Origin: an uncultured Eubacteriales bacterium
GTDB lineage: Bacteria > Bacillota > Clostridia > Christensenellales > Aristaeellaceae
DNA: 37,406 bases
Assembly (NCBI GenBank): GCA_900553265.1
Contig: USDD01000014.1
Location: forward strand, 1-37,406
Reading direction: 5' to 3'
The position numbers and the translations under genes were made by a program. Under the pieces are notes generated by a model, which was given only the letters and a program-made list of their open reading frames with translations, was not told the DNA's origin and made no database searches. Positions 14,792 to 23,378 of this stretch are shown piece by piece (the first letter of the stretch is position 1; every line of letters starts with the position of its first letter).

Positions 14792-16138
14792 ATGAAGAAA
14801 CTCGTATCCCTGTTGCTCATTCTGACGCTCGCTCTGACGTTGGGCGGCGTGGCCTCCGCTGAGAAGAAGTGGGAAGGCCACACGATCGTGTTCGCCAGCT
14901 GGGGCGACGGCGCTGAAAAGGCCGCGACCGAAAAGGTTATCGCCGCTTTCGAAGAGGCGACCGGCTGCAAGGTCAACTATATCAACATCAGCTCCGACTA
15001 CGACACCAAGGTCACCGCGATGGTGGCTGCGGGCGAGACCATCGACTGCGCTCAGCTCGAGTCCGGTTCCATCGCGTATCCGATGGCGGCGGAAGGCCTG
15101 CTGGAGCCCCTGGATTCCTATATTGAGGATTCCGGCATCAACATGGACGACTATGTGGCTGCGTCCTGCTACTATGACGACAACGGCAACCTGATTGCCT
15201 GGAGCGGCTGCATTGAGCTGATGTGCCTTTTCTACAGCCGCGACGTGTTCGACGAGGCCGGCCTGCCCTATCCGCCGTCTGATCCGGACGAAGCGTGGAC
15301 CTGGGACGAGTTCGTCGATGTTGCCACCAAGCTGACCAAGGACGCCAACGGCCTGACCCCTGCGGATGAAGGCTTCGATCCCGAGCACATCGTTCGCTAC
15401 GGCGTCAACCCCGACATCTGGTGGCCCGTCTGGGGTTCCTTCATTGCCTCCAACGGCGGCTCCATGGTTGACTCTGAAGGCAACTTCACCATGAACCAGC
15501 CCGAGGCCGTCGAGGCGCTGCAGGCGCTGATCGACCTGAAGCTGGTCGACCACGTCGCTCCGTCCGTGACCGCTTCTCAGTCCCTGCCCGCCAGCGACGT
15601 CGCGCTGCTGACCGGCACCTACGGCATGGTCATCGGCGGCCAGTGGAGCGCCCTGACCTATGCGGAAGCCGGCGTGAACTTCGGCATGGCTTCTCTGCCC
15701 AAGTTTGGCGACAAGGTCGTTTCCGTCTGCACCAACGGCATGTATTGCCTGTTCTCCAACTCTCAGGAGAAGGAAGCGTCCTGGGACTTCCTCCAGTACC
15801 TGAACGATCCCTCCATCGACCTGACCCTGTTCAAGAACGGCAACCGCATGCCCACCAGCCTGGCCTGGCTGACCGAGCCGGACAAGCTGGAGCAGTGGGT
15901 CGGCGAGAACAACCCCGCCCGTCCCGAAGGCTATGAAGGCATCATCAAGATGCTCATCAACAACTCCGTCGCGCCTCTGACCGGCCAGATCATTGGCTTC
16001 CCGGATCTGATCAACCTGGTCAATCCCGCCATCGACGAGATCCTGTACGGCAACATGACCGCTCAGGAAGCGATGGACATGGTGGCGCAGCAGGTGCAGG
16101 ATTCCGGCCTGGAGATCCGCCTGCGCGACAAGTATTAA
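14792..16138 (+). CDS. Sugar ABC transporter extracellular solute-binding protein (family 1)
   Basis: A 448-residue secreted binding protein of the MalE/UgpB type. The signal peptide MKKLVSLLLILTLALTLGG ends at an ASA/EK site for signal peptidase I; I see no lipobox cysteine, which is unusual for a Gram-positive binding protein. The mature part has the SBP_bac_1 features FASWGDGAEKAATEKVIAAFEEATG (split after ATEK) and an aromatic-rich sugar-site region (NPDIWWPVWGSF). The start at 14792 follows AAAGGAG. Its codon use is cleaner than its neighbours', consistent with high expression. It delivers the oligosaccharide to the two permeases encoded next. Confidence 0.93.
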   Translation: MKKLVSLLLILTLALTLGGVASAEKKWEGHTIVFASWGDGAEKAATEKVIAAFEEATGCKVNYINISSDYDTKVTAMVAAGETIDCAQLESGSIAYPMAAEGLLEPLDSYIEDSGINMDDYVAASCYYDDNGNLIAWSGCIELMCLFYSRDVFDEAGLPYPPSDPDEAWTWDEFVDVATKLTKDANGLTPADEGFDPEHIVRYGVNPDIWWPVWGSFIASNGGSMVDSEGNFTMNQPEAVEALQALIDLKLVDHVAPSVTASQSLPASDVALLTGTYGMVIGGQWSALTYAEAGVNFGMASLPKFGDKVVSVCTNGMYCLFSNSQEKEASWDFLQYLNDPSIDLTLFKNGNRMPTSLAWLTEPDKLEQWVGENNPARPEGYEGIIKMLINNSVAPLTGQIIGFPDLINLVNPAIDEILYGNMTAQEAMDMVAQQVQDSGLEIRLRDKY

Positions 16139-16175
16139 TCATTACAAACCACAATGGGGCGAAGGCTCGCCCGGC

Positions 16176-16199
16176 GGGGCACGGTTTCGACCGTGCCCC
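16176..16199 (+). other. Intercistronic hairpin between binding protein and permease genes
   Basis: A perfect 10-bp stem GGGGCACGGT / ACCGTGCCCC with a TTCG loop and no T tract. Such a hairpin would protect the upstream mRNA from 3' decay or pause polymerase, letting the binding protein exceed the permeases. Confidence 0.75.
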
Positions 16200-16238
16200 A
16201 TCCTGTGAAAGAAACTTTCCCGGACAGGAGGAACACTC

Positions 16239-17171
16239 ATGGCTCAGGCTCAAATGCAAGAACTCGCCGCAAAGCGCATGAGAAATCGCAAGATGCGCGA
16301 TCAGGCCGCCGGATGGCTGTTTGCCGCGCCTGCGATCATCGGCTTTGTGGTGCTGACGCTGCTCCCCATGATCTTCTCACTCTACTGGAGCATGACCGAT
16401 TTCAATGTGTTCCGTAGCGTTACCAATTTCATCGGACTGGATAACTATCGCAACATGTTCAGCTCCAGCGAGCTGTATTTCAAGGACGCACTGAAGGCGA
16501 CGGGCTACTATTCCATTCTGAACGTGCCCGCGTCGATTCTGTTCTCCTTCTCCGTAGCGCTGATGCTGTCGTCCAGCATCCGCGGCCGCGGCATCTTCCG
16601 CAGCATTTTCTATCTTCCGTCCATCATCCCGGCTGTAGCCTCCTGCATGGTCTGGGTCTGGCTGCTCAACCAGCAGTACGGCCTGATTAACACCGTGCTC
16701 AAGGCCGTGGGCATCACGCCGCCGGGCTGGATCTGGGACAAGAAAACCGTCATTCCCACGCTGGTGATGATTAACCTGTGGAGCACCGGCGGAACGATGG
16801 TCATCTTCCTGGCGGGCATCATGTCCATCCCGAAGGTTTACTACGAAGCTTTGGTTATGGACGGCGGCAACGCCTTCCATAAGTTGATCTATATCACCGT
16901 TCCCATGGTAACCCCCACAATTTTCTTCAACAGCATCATGGCCATCATCGGCTCGCTGCAGGTGTTTACGCAGGGCTACATCATGACCGAGGGCGGCCCC
17001 GGCAACTCGTCGCTGTTCTATGTCTACTATATCTATCGCGAGGGCTTCCAGAACGCCAACATGGGCTATGCCTGCGCGCTGGCCTGGCTGCTGTTCCTGG
17101 TGATTCTCGTCCTGACGATGATCGTGCTCAAAACCCAGAACAAATGGGTTTACTACGCGGATGGGAGATGA
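16239..17171 (+). CDS. Sugar ABC transporter permease (MalF/UgpA type)
   Basis: A 310-residue inner-membrane permease with six predicted helices and the BPD_transp_1 domain. The first helix is AAPAIIGFVVLTLLPMIFSL; the cytoplasmic EAA loop that contacts the ATPase is YYEALVMDGGNAFHKLIYIT. GGAGG precedes the ATG. It pairs with the next permease and the binding protein. No ATPase gene is present in the locus, so a shared MsmX/UgpC-like ATPase encoded elsewhere probably powers it, as is common for Bacillota oligosaccharide importers. Confidence 0.93.
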   Translation: MAQAQMQELAAKRMRNRKMRDQAAGWLFAAPAIIGFVVLTLLPMIFSLYWSMTDFNVFRSVTNFIGLDNYRNMFSSSELYFKDALKATGYYSILNVPASILFSFSVALMLSSSIRGRGIFRSIFYLPSIIPAVASCMVWVWLLNQQYGLINTVLKAVGITPPGWIWDKKTVIPTLVMINLWSTGGTMVIFLAGIMSIPKVYYEALVMDGGNAFHKLIYITVPMVTPTIFFNSIMAIIGSLQVFTQGYIMTEGGPGNSSLFYVYYIYREGFQNANMGYACALAWLLFLVILVLTMIVLKTQNKWVYYADGR

Positions 17172-17177
17172 GAACTG

Positions 17178-18020
17178 ATGCATGACCTGAGAATACAGAG
17201 AGTCCTCGGAAAGCTGATCGTGTACGTTCTGCTGATCATCATCTGCTTCCTGGCGTTTCTGCCGTTTCTGTGGATGCTGCGCAGCTCGTTCATGGAGCTC
17301 AAACAGATGTATCGCGTGCCCACGGAGTGGATCCCCGCGCCGTTCACGCTGGAGAACTATAAAAGCGCCCTCGAGGATACGGGCATGATGCGCTTCCTGG
17401 GCAACACCGTGTTCATCGTGGCGGTGAACATCGTCGGCACGGTGTTCACCGCGTCCATGGCGGCCTACGCCTTCGGCCGTCTGGAGTGGAAGGGCCGCGA
17501 CCTCGTGTTCGTGTTCATCCTCAGCTCCATGATGCTGCCGGGGGCGGTGACGATGATCCCGGTGTACGTCGGATGGAGCCGCATCGGCGGCATCGACACC
17601 TACTGGCCGCTGACGCTGCCGGCATTCCTGGGCGGCGGCGCGTACAACATCTTCCTGCTGCGCCAGTTCGTCAAGGGAATTCCCAAGGAGCTGGACGAGG
17701 CCGCGACCATCGACGGCGCGGGCAGAATGCGCATTTACTTCAACCTGATTCTGCCGCTGTCCAAGGCTTCGCTGGTGGTTGTGGGCATGTTCTGCTTCAT
17801 GAACGTCTGGAACGACTTCATGGGCCCGCTGCTCTATCTGAACACCGAGGCCAAGTACACCATCTCACTGAGCCTTCAGTCCCTGAAGGGCTCCTACTCC
17901 TCCAAGTGGAATCTGATCATGGCCGCTTCGGCCATCGTGGTCTTGCCCTGCGTGGTCGTGTTCCTGCTCGGTCAGAAGCACATCATCGGCGGCATTGCCA
18001 TTTCGGGCATCAAGGGCTGA
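17178..18020 (+). CDS. Sugar ABC transporter permease (MalG/UgpE type)
   Basis: A 280-residue partner permease starting six bases after the previous gene. Six membrane helices are visible (first: LIVYVLLIIICFLAFLPFLW). The EAA motif is KELDEAATIDGAGRMRIYFN with the usual ILPLSKASLVV after it. The ending GGIAISGIKG is typical of the MalG group. Together with the binding protein it forms an importer for an oligosaccharide, likely the substrate of the GH127-like enzymes. A strong terminator follows 53 bases after the stop codon. Confidence 0.93.
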   Translation: MHDLRIQRVLGKLIVYVLLIIICFLAFLPFLWMLRSSFMELKQMYRVPTEWIPAPFTLENYKSALEDTGMMRFLGNTVFIVAVNIVGTVFTASMAAYAFGRLEWKGRDLVFVFILSSMMLPGAVTMIPVYVGWSRIGGIDTYWPLTLPAFLGGGAYNIFLLRQFVKGIPKELDEAATIDGAGRMRIYFNLILPLSKASLVVVGMFCFMNVWNDFMGPLLYLNTEAKYTISLSLQSLKGSYSSKWNLIMAASAIVVLPCVVVFLLGQKHIIGGIAISGIKG

Positions 18021-18072
18021 TGCCCATTGAGCGCGCGTCTGACGAAAACTCCCTCCGAAAAACGCATGCAGG

Positions 18073-18104
18073 CGCCGCCCGAGGCAGCTTCGGGCGGCGT
18101 TTTC
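18073..18104 (+). terminator. Intrinsic terminator of the sugar ABC operon
   Basis: CGCCGCCCGA (18073-18082) and TCGGGCGGCG (18090-18099) form a 10-bp stem, loop GGCAGCT, followed by TTTTC. Confidence 0.9.
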
Positions 18105-18120
18105 TGTACACAGAAATTGC

Positions 18121-18149
18121 TTTTCACGGACGCAAAAATCATGTATAAT
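18121..18149 (+). promoter_or_regulatory. Promoter of the second GH127 / ADP-ribosylglycohydrolase pair
   Basis: TTTTCA (18121-18126), 17-bp spacer, TATAAT (18144-18149). It lies after the ABC operon terminator, so the two downstream enzyme genes can be transcribed alone. The shared motifs of the 9.4 and 14.7 kb promoters are not visible here. Confidence 0.65.
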
Positions 18150-18185
18150 GAGGAAAAAGCGTCCGTCAGAAATCGGAAAGGATGA

Positions 18186-20594
18186 ATGCACTCCATGGAA
18201 AAGACTCAGCTGACGATGGTGCGCGGCGACCGGGCCCGGCCGCTGCCCGGCTCCTTTGTGGATCAGAGAATGCGCCGGAACGCGAAGTGGCTGTTTACGC
18301 TGGATGTGAACCGCCTGCTTGCGCCCATGCGCCGGGACTGCGGCCTGGACGACCGCGGCGCGAAGCCCTACGGTGGATGGAAAAACTATTACTACCATTA
18401 CATCCGCAGCATGTGCAACCTCTACACCGCCTTCCGCGGCGTAGATGAGGAGATCACTCAGGAGGCGCGCGCCCGGGCGCTGGACATTGCCCGGGGCATG
18501 CTGGAATGCCAGCGCAGGACGGCGGAAACCTGCCCCGAGGGCATGCTCTGCCCGGAGATGGAGCGGGATTTCGTGAACCGCACCCAGTTCGTCCGGGACA
18601 GCGTGTATTCCCACACCCATATCGATGCGATTCTCTACGTCATCCACAAGGTTATGATCGGTTTTCTGATGACCTATCAGACCTTCGGCATGGCCGAGGC
18701 GCTGGAGGGCGCGGAGAAGATGGCCATGCGCGTGCACGACGCGATGGCGAAGATGGATCGCGCGGCCTGCGAAAAAATGACTGACAGCCGCCGCGTGGAG
18801 GACTTCTTCTCTGAGGCCGGCGGCGTGATGGACGGCTTTCTGCTGCTCTATCGCGAGACGGGCAAGGCGGAGTATCTTCAGACTGCCGGCGCGCTGCGCC
18901 GCAGCTGGTTTGACGGAATGTTCCTGCGGGACGAGGATCTCCTCGCCTGGGGCATGGAGCACGCCAATTCGGAGATTCCCTATGTGGAGGCGCTGGTGGA
19001 CTTCTACCGCGTCGCCGGCGACGAGGACGCGCTGCGTGCCGCTGAATCGTTCATGCGCCACAGCGCCGACCACGAGCTGCCCCAGGGCAGCGTGTCCGGC
19101 CGCAGCGCGTTCCCGGACTATCAGTCGGAGCTGTACAACTATCCCCGCCGCGTGTTTCTGCACATCATGGATACGCCGGCGCGCCGGGTTTCCAGCGGCG
19201 AGAGCTGCTGCGCCCACAACCTGAACCGCGTGTGCAAGAAGCTGCTGGAGCTGGGCTATGACGGCGCGCTGATGGACGCGTGGGAGCGCCGCTATGTCAA
19301 CGCCGTGCTGGGTCAGCAGAATCCCGAGACGGGTATGTTCATCTACAACATGAACCTGAAGAACAATTCCTACAAGATGTGGGGATATCCGGACAAGTCC
19401 TTCTGGTGCTGCTATGGCACCGGTGCGGAGGTGTTCTCCTCGCTGACCGAGGGCGCGTTCTTCGAAGACGCCCGGCGCGCCGTGGCCTGCCTGTACATGC
19501 CCTGCGAATACATCCATTCCGCCACGGGCATCTCCATCACCGAGCGCACGGACTATCCCGATTCCGGCGAGGTGGCGTTTGAGTTCGGCGGCGAGGGCGA
19601 GCTGACGCTGGCGCTGCACATTCCGGGATGGCTGTGCCGCAGTGCCGAGATCGTGCTGCCCGACGGCCAGAAGGTCTGTCCCGAGACGCGAGGCGGCCTG
19701 TACGAGATTCACCGCCATTGGAGGAAGGGCGACGTGGTACGGCTGCATCTGCCCTTTGATCTGCAGCTGAACTGCATGCCCGACCGCGAGGAATACGTCA
19801 GCCTGACCTGCGGGCCGAACCTGCTGGTGGCCTGCACGTCCGGCGAGGCGCGGTTCATGGGCAGCGCGGACGAGCTGCTGGGCAAGCTGGAGCCCACGGG
19901 CGCGCCCTGCACCTTTGCCGCGGAGCTGGAGGGCGGCTGCGGCGGCGGAACCTTCATGTTCAAGCCCGTGCGCACGGTGTGCGACGAGACCTATTCGGGC
20001 TATGTCCTGCTGAATCAGCCGCCGGTGGAGCGCGTGACGGACGTGCTGCGCCTGTGCGACGCGGACAGCGAGGCCGCCCACGGTCTGCACGGCGTGGGCA
20101 TGGAGCGCGCGCAGGTGCGCAATCAGCCGGCGCTGCGCACGACGCTGACCTTCTTCTCCGATCCTGGCGAGGTGGAATTCGAGATGGCCTCGCTGCCGGA
20201 CGCGGAGATGCAGCTGAAGCTGTATCTGGATGGCTCGGATCGGCTGTATGTACACCAGTTCTCCGGGCACATCGTCAATCCGCTGTTCGATCTGCAGGTG
20301 CGCGTGGGCGGCGAGTGGAAGACCTTCTGCACCAAGTCCATGGAGGCGGACTATCCCAACGAGACGGTCTACGAGAACTTTGTGATTCCCAGAAAGTGGA
20401 CGGAGGGCCGCGACCGGCTGAGCCTGCGGCTGAAGGCGCGCATGTTCCACGACATTCCCGCCGTGGTGGGCACGCTGGTGGATCGCGTGGAGCTGTTCAC
20501 GGTGGAGCAGACCACTTTTGAGAGCAAAAATACGGAAATCGACGACAGAGAAGGAGAGATGCGATTTGTTCCAAATGCCCAGGGACTATATTGA
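18186..20594 (+). CDS. Large GH127-like (DUF1680) glycoside hydrolase with C-terminal beta domain
   Basis: An 802-residue cytoplasmic enzyme, about 200 residues longer than the first GH127-like protein. The (alpha/alpha)6 barrel holds SGESCCAHNLNRVCKKLL (Glu-x-Cys-Cys) and FWCCYGTGAEVFSSLTEGAFF, the paired cysteine motifs of the zinc/Cys-nucleophile DUF1680 clan. A beta-sandwich follows (LALHIPGWLCRSAEIVLPDG split at GWLC). The last 200 residues (about 600-770) are a further beta-rich domain like those ending several DUF1680 enzymes. No signal peptide. GGAAAGG lies 4 bases before ATG 18186 and 13 before ATG 18195; either may be used. Its 3' end overlaps the next gene by 29 bases in another frame. 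Probably a beta-L-arabinofuranosidase or related furanosidase; the linkage is unknown. Confidence 0.85.
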   Translation: MHSMEKTQLTMVRGDRARPLPGSFVDQRMRRNAKWLFTLDVNRLLAPMRRDCGLDDRGAKPYGGWKNYYYHYIRSMCNLYTAFRGVDEEITQEARARALDIARGMLECQRRTAETCPEGMLCPEMERDFVNRTQFVRDSVYSHTHIDAILYVIHKVMIGFLMTYQTFGMAEALEGAEKMAMRVHDAMAKMDRAACEKMTDSRRVEDFFSEAGGVMDGFLLLYRETGKAEYLQTAGALRRSWFDGMFLRDEDLLAWGMEHANSEIPYVEALVDFYRVAGDEDALRAAESFMRHSADHELPQGSVSGRSAFPDYQSELYNYPRRVFLHIMDTPARRVSSGESCCAHNLNRVCKKLLELGYDGALMDAWERRYVNAVLGQQNPETGMFIYNMNLKNNSYKMWGYPDKSFWCCYGTGAEVFSSLTEGAFFEDARRAVACLYMPCEYIHSATGISITERTDYPDSGEVAFEFGGEGELTLALHIPGWLCRSAEIVLPDGQKVCPETRGGLYEIHRHWRKGDVVRLHLPFDLQLNCMPDREEYVSLTCGPNLLVACTSGEARFMGSADELLGKLEPTGAPCTFAAELEGGCGGGTFMFKPVRTVCDETYSGYVLLNQPPVERVTDVLRLCDADSEAAHGLHGVGMERAQVRNQPALRTTLTFFSDPGEVEFEMASLPDAEMQLKLYLDGSDRLYVHQFSGHIVNPLFDLQVRVGGEWKTFCTKSMEADYPNETVYENFVIPRKWTEGRDRLSLRLKARMFHDIPAVVGTLVDRVELFTVEQTTFESKNTEIDDREGEMRFVPNAQGLY

Positions 20595-22668
20595 GCGCTG
20601 TTATGCCGGATGGCTGGGCAAGCTCATCGGCGTGCGCTACGGCGCGCCCATCGAGGGCTGGACGTACGACCAGATTCGGCAGGTGTACGGCGAGTTGGAC
20701 GGATATGTGGTGGATTACCGCATGTTCGCCGCCGACGACGATACCAACGGCCCGATGCTGTTCATCCGCGCGCTGAACGACGCGACCCACACCCGCGATC
20801 TCACGCCGAACCAGATTGCCCGGGCGTGGCTGAACTACGCGCCCTATGAGCACGGCTTTTACTGGTGGGGCGGCTACGGCAGATCCACCGAGCACACGGC
20901 CTATCTGAACCTGCGGGCGGGCATTCCCGCGCCGCGCTCCGGCTCCGTCGCCCAGAACGGCGCGACCATTGCCGAGCAGATCGGCGGACAGATCTTCATC
21001 GATACCTGGGGCCTCGTGCTGCCCGGACGGCCGGAGCTGGCGGCGGAATACGCCGCCAAGGCCGCGTCGGTGAGCCACGGCGGCAACGGAATCTACGGCG
21101 GACAGTTCGTCGCGGCGGCCATTTCCGCGGCGTTTACCGCAAAGAGCGTGGGCGAAATTCTCGACACGGCGCTTTCCTGCATTCCCGCCGACTGCGAATA
21201 CGCCCGGATGACCCGGGACGTGCGCGCCGTCTGCGAGAAGAATCCCTCCGACTGGCGTGCGGCGTTTGAGCATGTGCGCGGCCATTGGGGCTACGACCGC
21301 TATCCCGGAACCTGCCACATCATCCCCAACGCGGCGGTAATGGTGCTGTCGCTGGTCTGCGGCGGCGGCGATTTTGACCGCACGCTGAACATCTGCAACA
21401 TGTGCGGCTGGGACACGGACTGCAACGTGGGCAACATCGGCACGATCATGGGCGTGTTCTGCGGACTGGACGCCATCGACTACAAAAAATGGCGCGCGCC
21501 GATCAACGACTTCTTCGCGGTGTCGTCGGTGCTGGGCTGCCTGAACGCCATGGACGCGCCGTGGTGCGTGGGATATTTGGCCGATCTGGCCTATCGCATG
21601 GCCGGCGAGCCCATGCCCGAGCGCTGGGCGAAGGCGCTGAACCCCAACGAGCGGCGCTATACCTTCGCGCTGCCCGGCTCCACCTGCGGCTTCCGCGTGG
21701 AGGGCGAGGACATTCCCGGCTTCGAGGGCGACTGCGTCAACGGCGGCGATTCGCTGAAGGCGCGGGTGGATCACCTCGCGCCGACGCAGGCGTTCCGCAT
21801 CGGCAAGCGCACCTATTTCCATCCCGACGACTTTCACGACAACCGCTACGACCCGGCGTTTTCGCCGCTGGTCTATCCGGGACAGACGATTTCCGTTCGC
21901 CTGCGCCGGGGCGAGGTTGCGCCGAAGGAGCTGTACGCGTCCATCTATGTGCGCGACCGCAATTCGGGCAAGACCTGGGAGGGCGCGCGGGTTCGCGTTC
22001 CCGAGAGCGGCGCGCTGGAGCTGAGCGAGCAGATTCCGTCCATGCCTCACATGCTCATCGACGACGTAGGCGTACGCATCGTCGTGGGCTGCGAGAGCTG
22101 GGGCGCGGCGGTGGTGCTGCTGGAGGAGCTGCGCGTGGACGGAAAGGCGAAATACGACATTGACTTCGCCCACGAGCGCATGGAGTGTTACACCGGCATG
22201 CACCGCGAGGTCAGCCAGTTCACCTATCTCAAGGGCAACTGGGATCTGGACGGCGGACGGCTGTCCGGCTCCACCTGCGATTACGGCGAGCTCTATACCG
22301 GCGACCTGAGCTGGACGGACTACGCGCTGGAGGGAACCGTTATTTGCCCCGAGGCGGGCGAGGCGGGACTCAATGTGCGCGTGCAGGGCGCGATTCGCTC
22401 CTATGCGGTCACGCTGGGCGGCGGCCTGCTGCGCATTCGCAAGAACGCAAATGGCTACGCCACTCTGGCCGAGCGTCCCCATGAGACAAAGCCGGGTCAG
22501 GCGGTGCGGCTGCGCATCCAAGCGCAGGGCGCGAAGATTTCCGTATTCGAAAACGGCGAAAAGCTGCTGGAGATCGAGGACGCGGACGCGCCCTATCTCA
22601 ACGGCTGCATTGGCTGCTCACTGATGGACGGCGCGCACGCGTGGTTTGAAAAGCTGGTCATCGAATAA
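20566..22668 (+). CDS. ADP-ribosylglycohydrolase-fold protein fused to a jelly-roll-like domain
   Basis: A 700-residue cytoplasmic protein. Residues 1-345 are the all-helical ADP-ribosyl_GH (ARH/DraG) fold: ERCYAGWLGKLIGVRYGAPIE at the start, metal-site acids Asp57-Asp59 in AADDDTNGPM, and the second metal site GWDTDCNVGNIGTIMG (Asp283, Asp285). After a linker, two beta-rich segments follow; the last, about residues 530-700 (KGNWDLDGGRLSGSTCDYGE to WFEKLVIE), looks like a concanavalin/LamG-type sandwich. The start TTG 20566 lies 7 bases after AAGGAGAG; ATG 20575 is too far. Its place in a GH127 locus argues for action on a sugar, perhaps a ribofuranoside-like bond, rather than on ADP-ribosylated protein. 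That is inference. Confidence 0.82.
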   Translation: MFQMPRDYIERCYAGWLGKLIGVRYGAPIEGWTYDQIRQVYGELDGYVVDYRMFAADDDTNGPMLFIRALNDATHTRDLTPNQIARAWLNYAPYEHGFYWWGGYGRSTEHTAYLNLRAGIPAPRSGSVAQNGATIAEQIGGQIFIDTWGLVLPGRPELAAEYAAKAASVSHGGNGIYGGQFVAAAISAAFTAKSVGEILDTALSCIPADCEYARMTRDVRAVCEKNPSDWRAAFEHVRGHWGYDRYPGTCHIIPNAAVMVLSLVCGGGDFDRTLNICNMCGWDTDCNVGNIGTIMGVFCGLDAIDYKKWRAPINDFFAVSSVLGCLNAMDAPWCVGYLADLAYRMAGEPMPERWAKALNPNERRYTFALPGSTCGFRVEGEDIPGFEGDCVNGGDSLKARVDHLAPTQAFRIGKRTYFHPDDFHDNRYDPAFSPLVYPGQTISVRLRRGEVAPKELYASIYVRDRNSGKTWEGARVRVPESGALELSEQIPSMPHMLIDDVGVRIVVGCESWGAAVVLLEELRVDGKAKYDIDFAHERMECYTGMHREVSQFTYLKGNWDLDGGRLSGSTCDYGELYTGDLSWTDYALEGTVICPEAGEAGLNVRVQGAIRSYAVTLGGGLLRIRKNANGYATLAERPHETKPGQAVRLRIQAQGAKISVFENGEKLLEIEDADAPYLNGCIGCSLMDGAHAWFEKLVIE

Positions 22669-22694
22669 AATATCGGTCATTGGTGAGCATAGAA

Positions 22695-22724
22695 AGCCGC
22701 CCGGGGAAATTTCCCCGGGCGGCT
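22695..22724. terminator. Bidirectional hairpin terminator
   Basis: A perfect 30-base palindrome, 15 bases per arm (AGCCGCCCGGGGAAA and its complement), between two convergent genes. TTTC follows on the minus strand and CGTTTGG on the plus strand, so the T tracts are short. Confidence 0.75.
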
Positions 22725-22765
22725 CGTTTGGCGCGGTTTGGTTTGATTGCGCCCAAAGATTTGGT

Positions 22766-23293
22766 TTACATTTCGGGCTGGAGCAGACCGTAGCTGCCGT
22801 CCACGCGGCGATAGAGCACGTTCAGCTCGCTGTTGGCCTCGTTCAGGAACAGGAAGAAGTCGTGGCCAAGCAGCTCCATCTGGGTGATGGCGTCCTCGAC
22901 GCTCATGGGCTTGACAGCGAAGCGCTTGGTGCGCACCACGTCGTAGCTGGCCTCCTCGTATTCCGGCGCGGCCTCGGCCACCGGCTCCAGCTCGCTGGCG
23001 CGGATGCGCTTGTCCAGCTTGGTGCGATAGCGGCGAATCTGACTTTCCAGCTTGTCCACGGCGCGGTCGATGGACAGATACATGTCGTTGGAGCATTCCT
23101 CGGCGCGCAGAATGACGCCGCCGACGGCGATGGTGATCTCAACGATGTTGCGTCCGCCCTTCTGCTGCTTGAAGCGCACGGTCGCCTCGGCTTCCTCGCG
23201 GAAATAGCGGTCGAGCTTGTTCAGCTTCTTCTCGACGCGGGCTTTCAGGCTGTCCGAAACTTCCATTCCCTTGCCGGTAAAGATGTACTTCAT
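22766..23293 (-). CDS. hpf: Ribosome hibernation promoting factor, long form
   Basis: A 175-residue protein that inactivates and dimerises ribosomes (100S) in stationary phase. The N-terminal Ribosomal_S30AE domain (1-95: MKYIFTGKGMEVSDSLKARV, then VEITIAVGGVILRAEECSND) is joined by an acidic linker to the C-terminal dimerisation domain (VVRTKRFAVKPMSVEDAITQ, continuing to FFLFLNEANSELNVLYRRVDGSYGL, here split by a normal loop). This is the long HPF of Bacillota. The start at 23293 follows AAGGAGG; an upstream in-frame ATG at 23320 overlaps that site and is rejected. A sigma-H-like promoter lies upstream. Confidence 0.95.
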   Translation of the reverse strand: MKYIFTGKGMEVSDSLKARVEKKLNKLDRYFREEAEATVRFKQQKGGRNIVEITIAVGGVILRAEECSNDMYLSIDRAVDKLESQIRRYRTKLDKRIRASELEPVAEAAPEYEEASYDVVRTKRFAVKPMSVEDAITQMELLGHDFFLFLNEANSELNVLYRRVDGSYGLLQPEM

Positions 23294-23378
23294 AATTGGA
23301 TCCTCCTTATTCGGATTCATGCGGTTCCGCAGCGGAAATGTCGGGAAAAAACCGTCCGCCGCAGAACGTAAGAAAAGA

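Noticed and set aside
20518..20594. Frameshift fusing the large GH127 gene and the ARH-fold gene
   Set aside because: The second gene has its own Shine-Dalgarno and start, and both proteins have complete ends; a simple gene overlap explains it.
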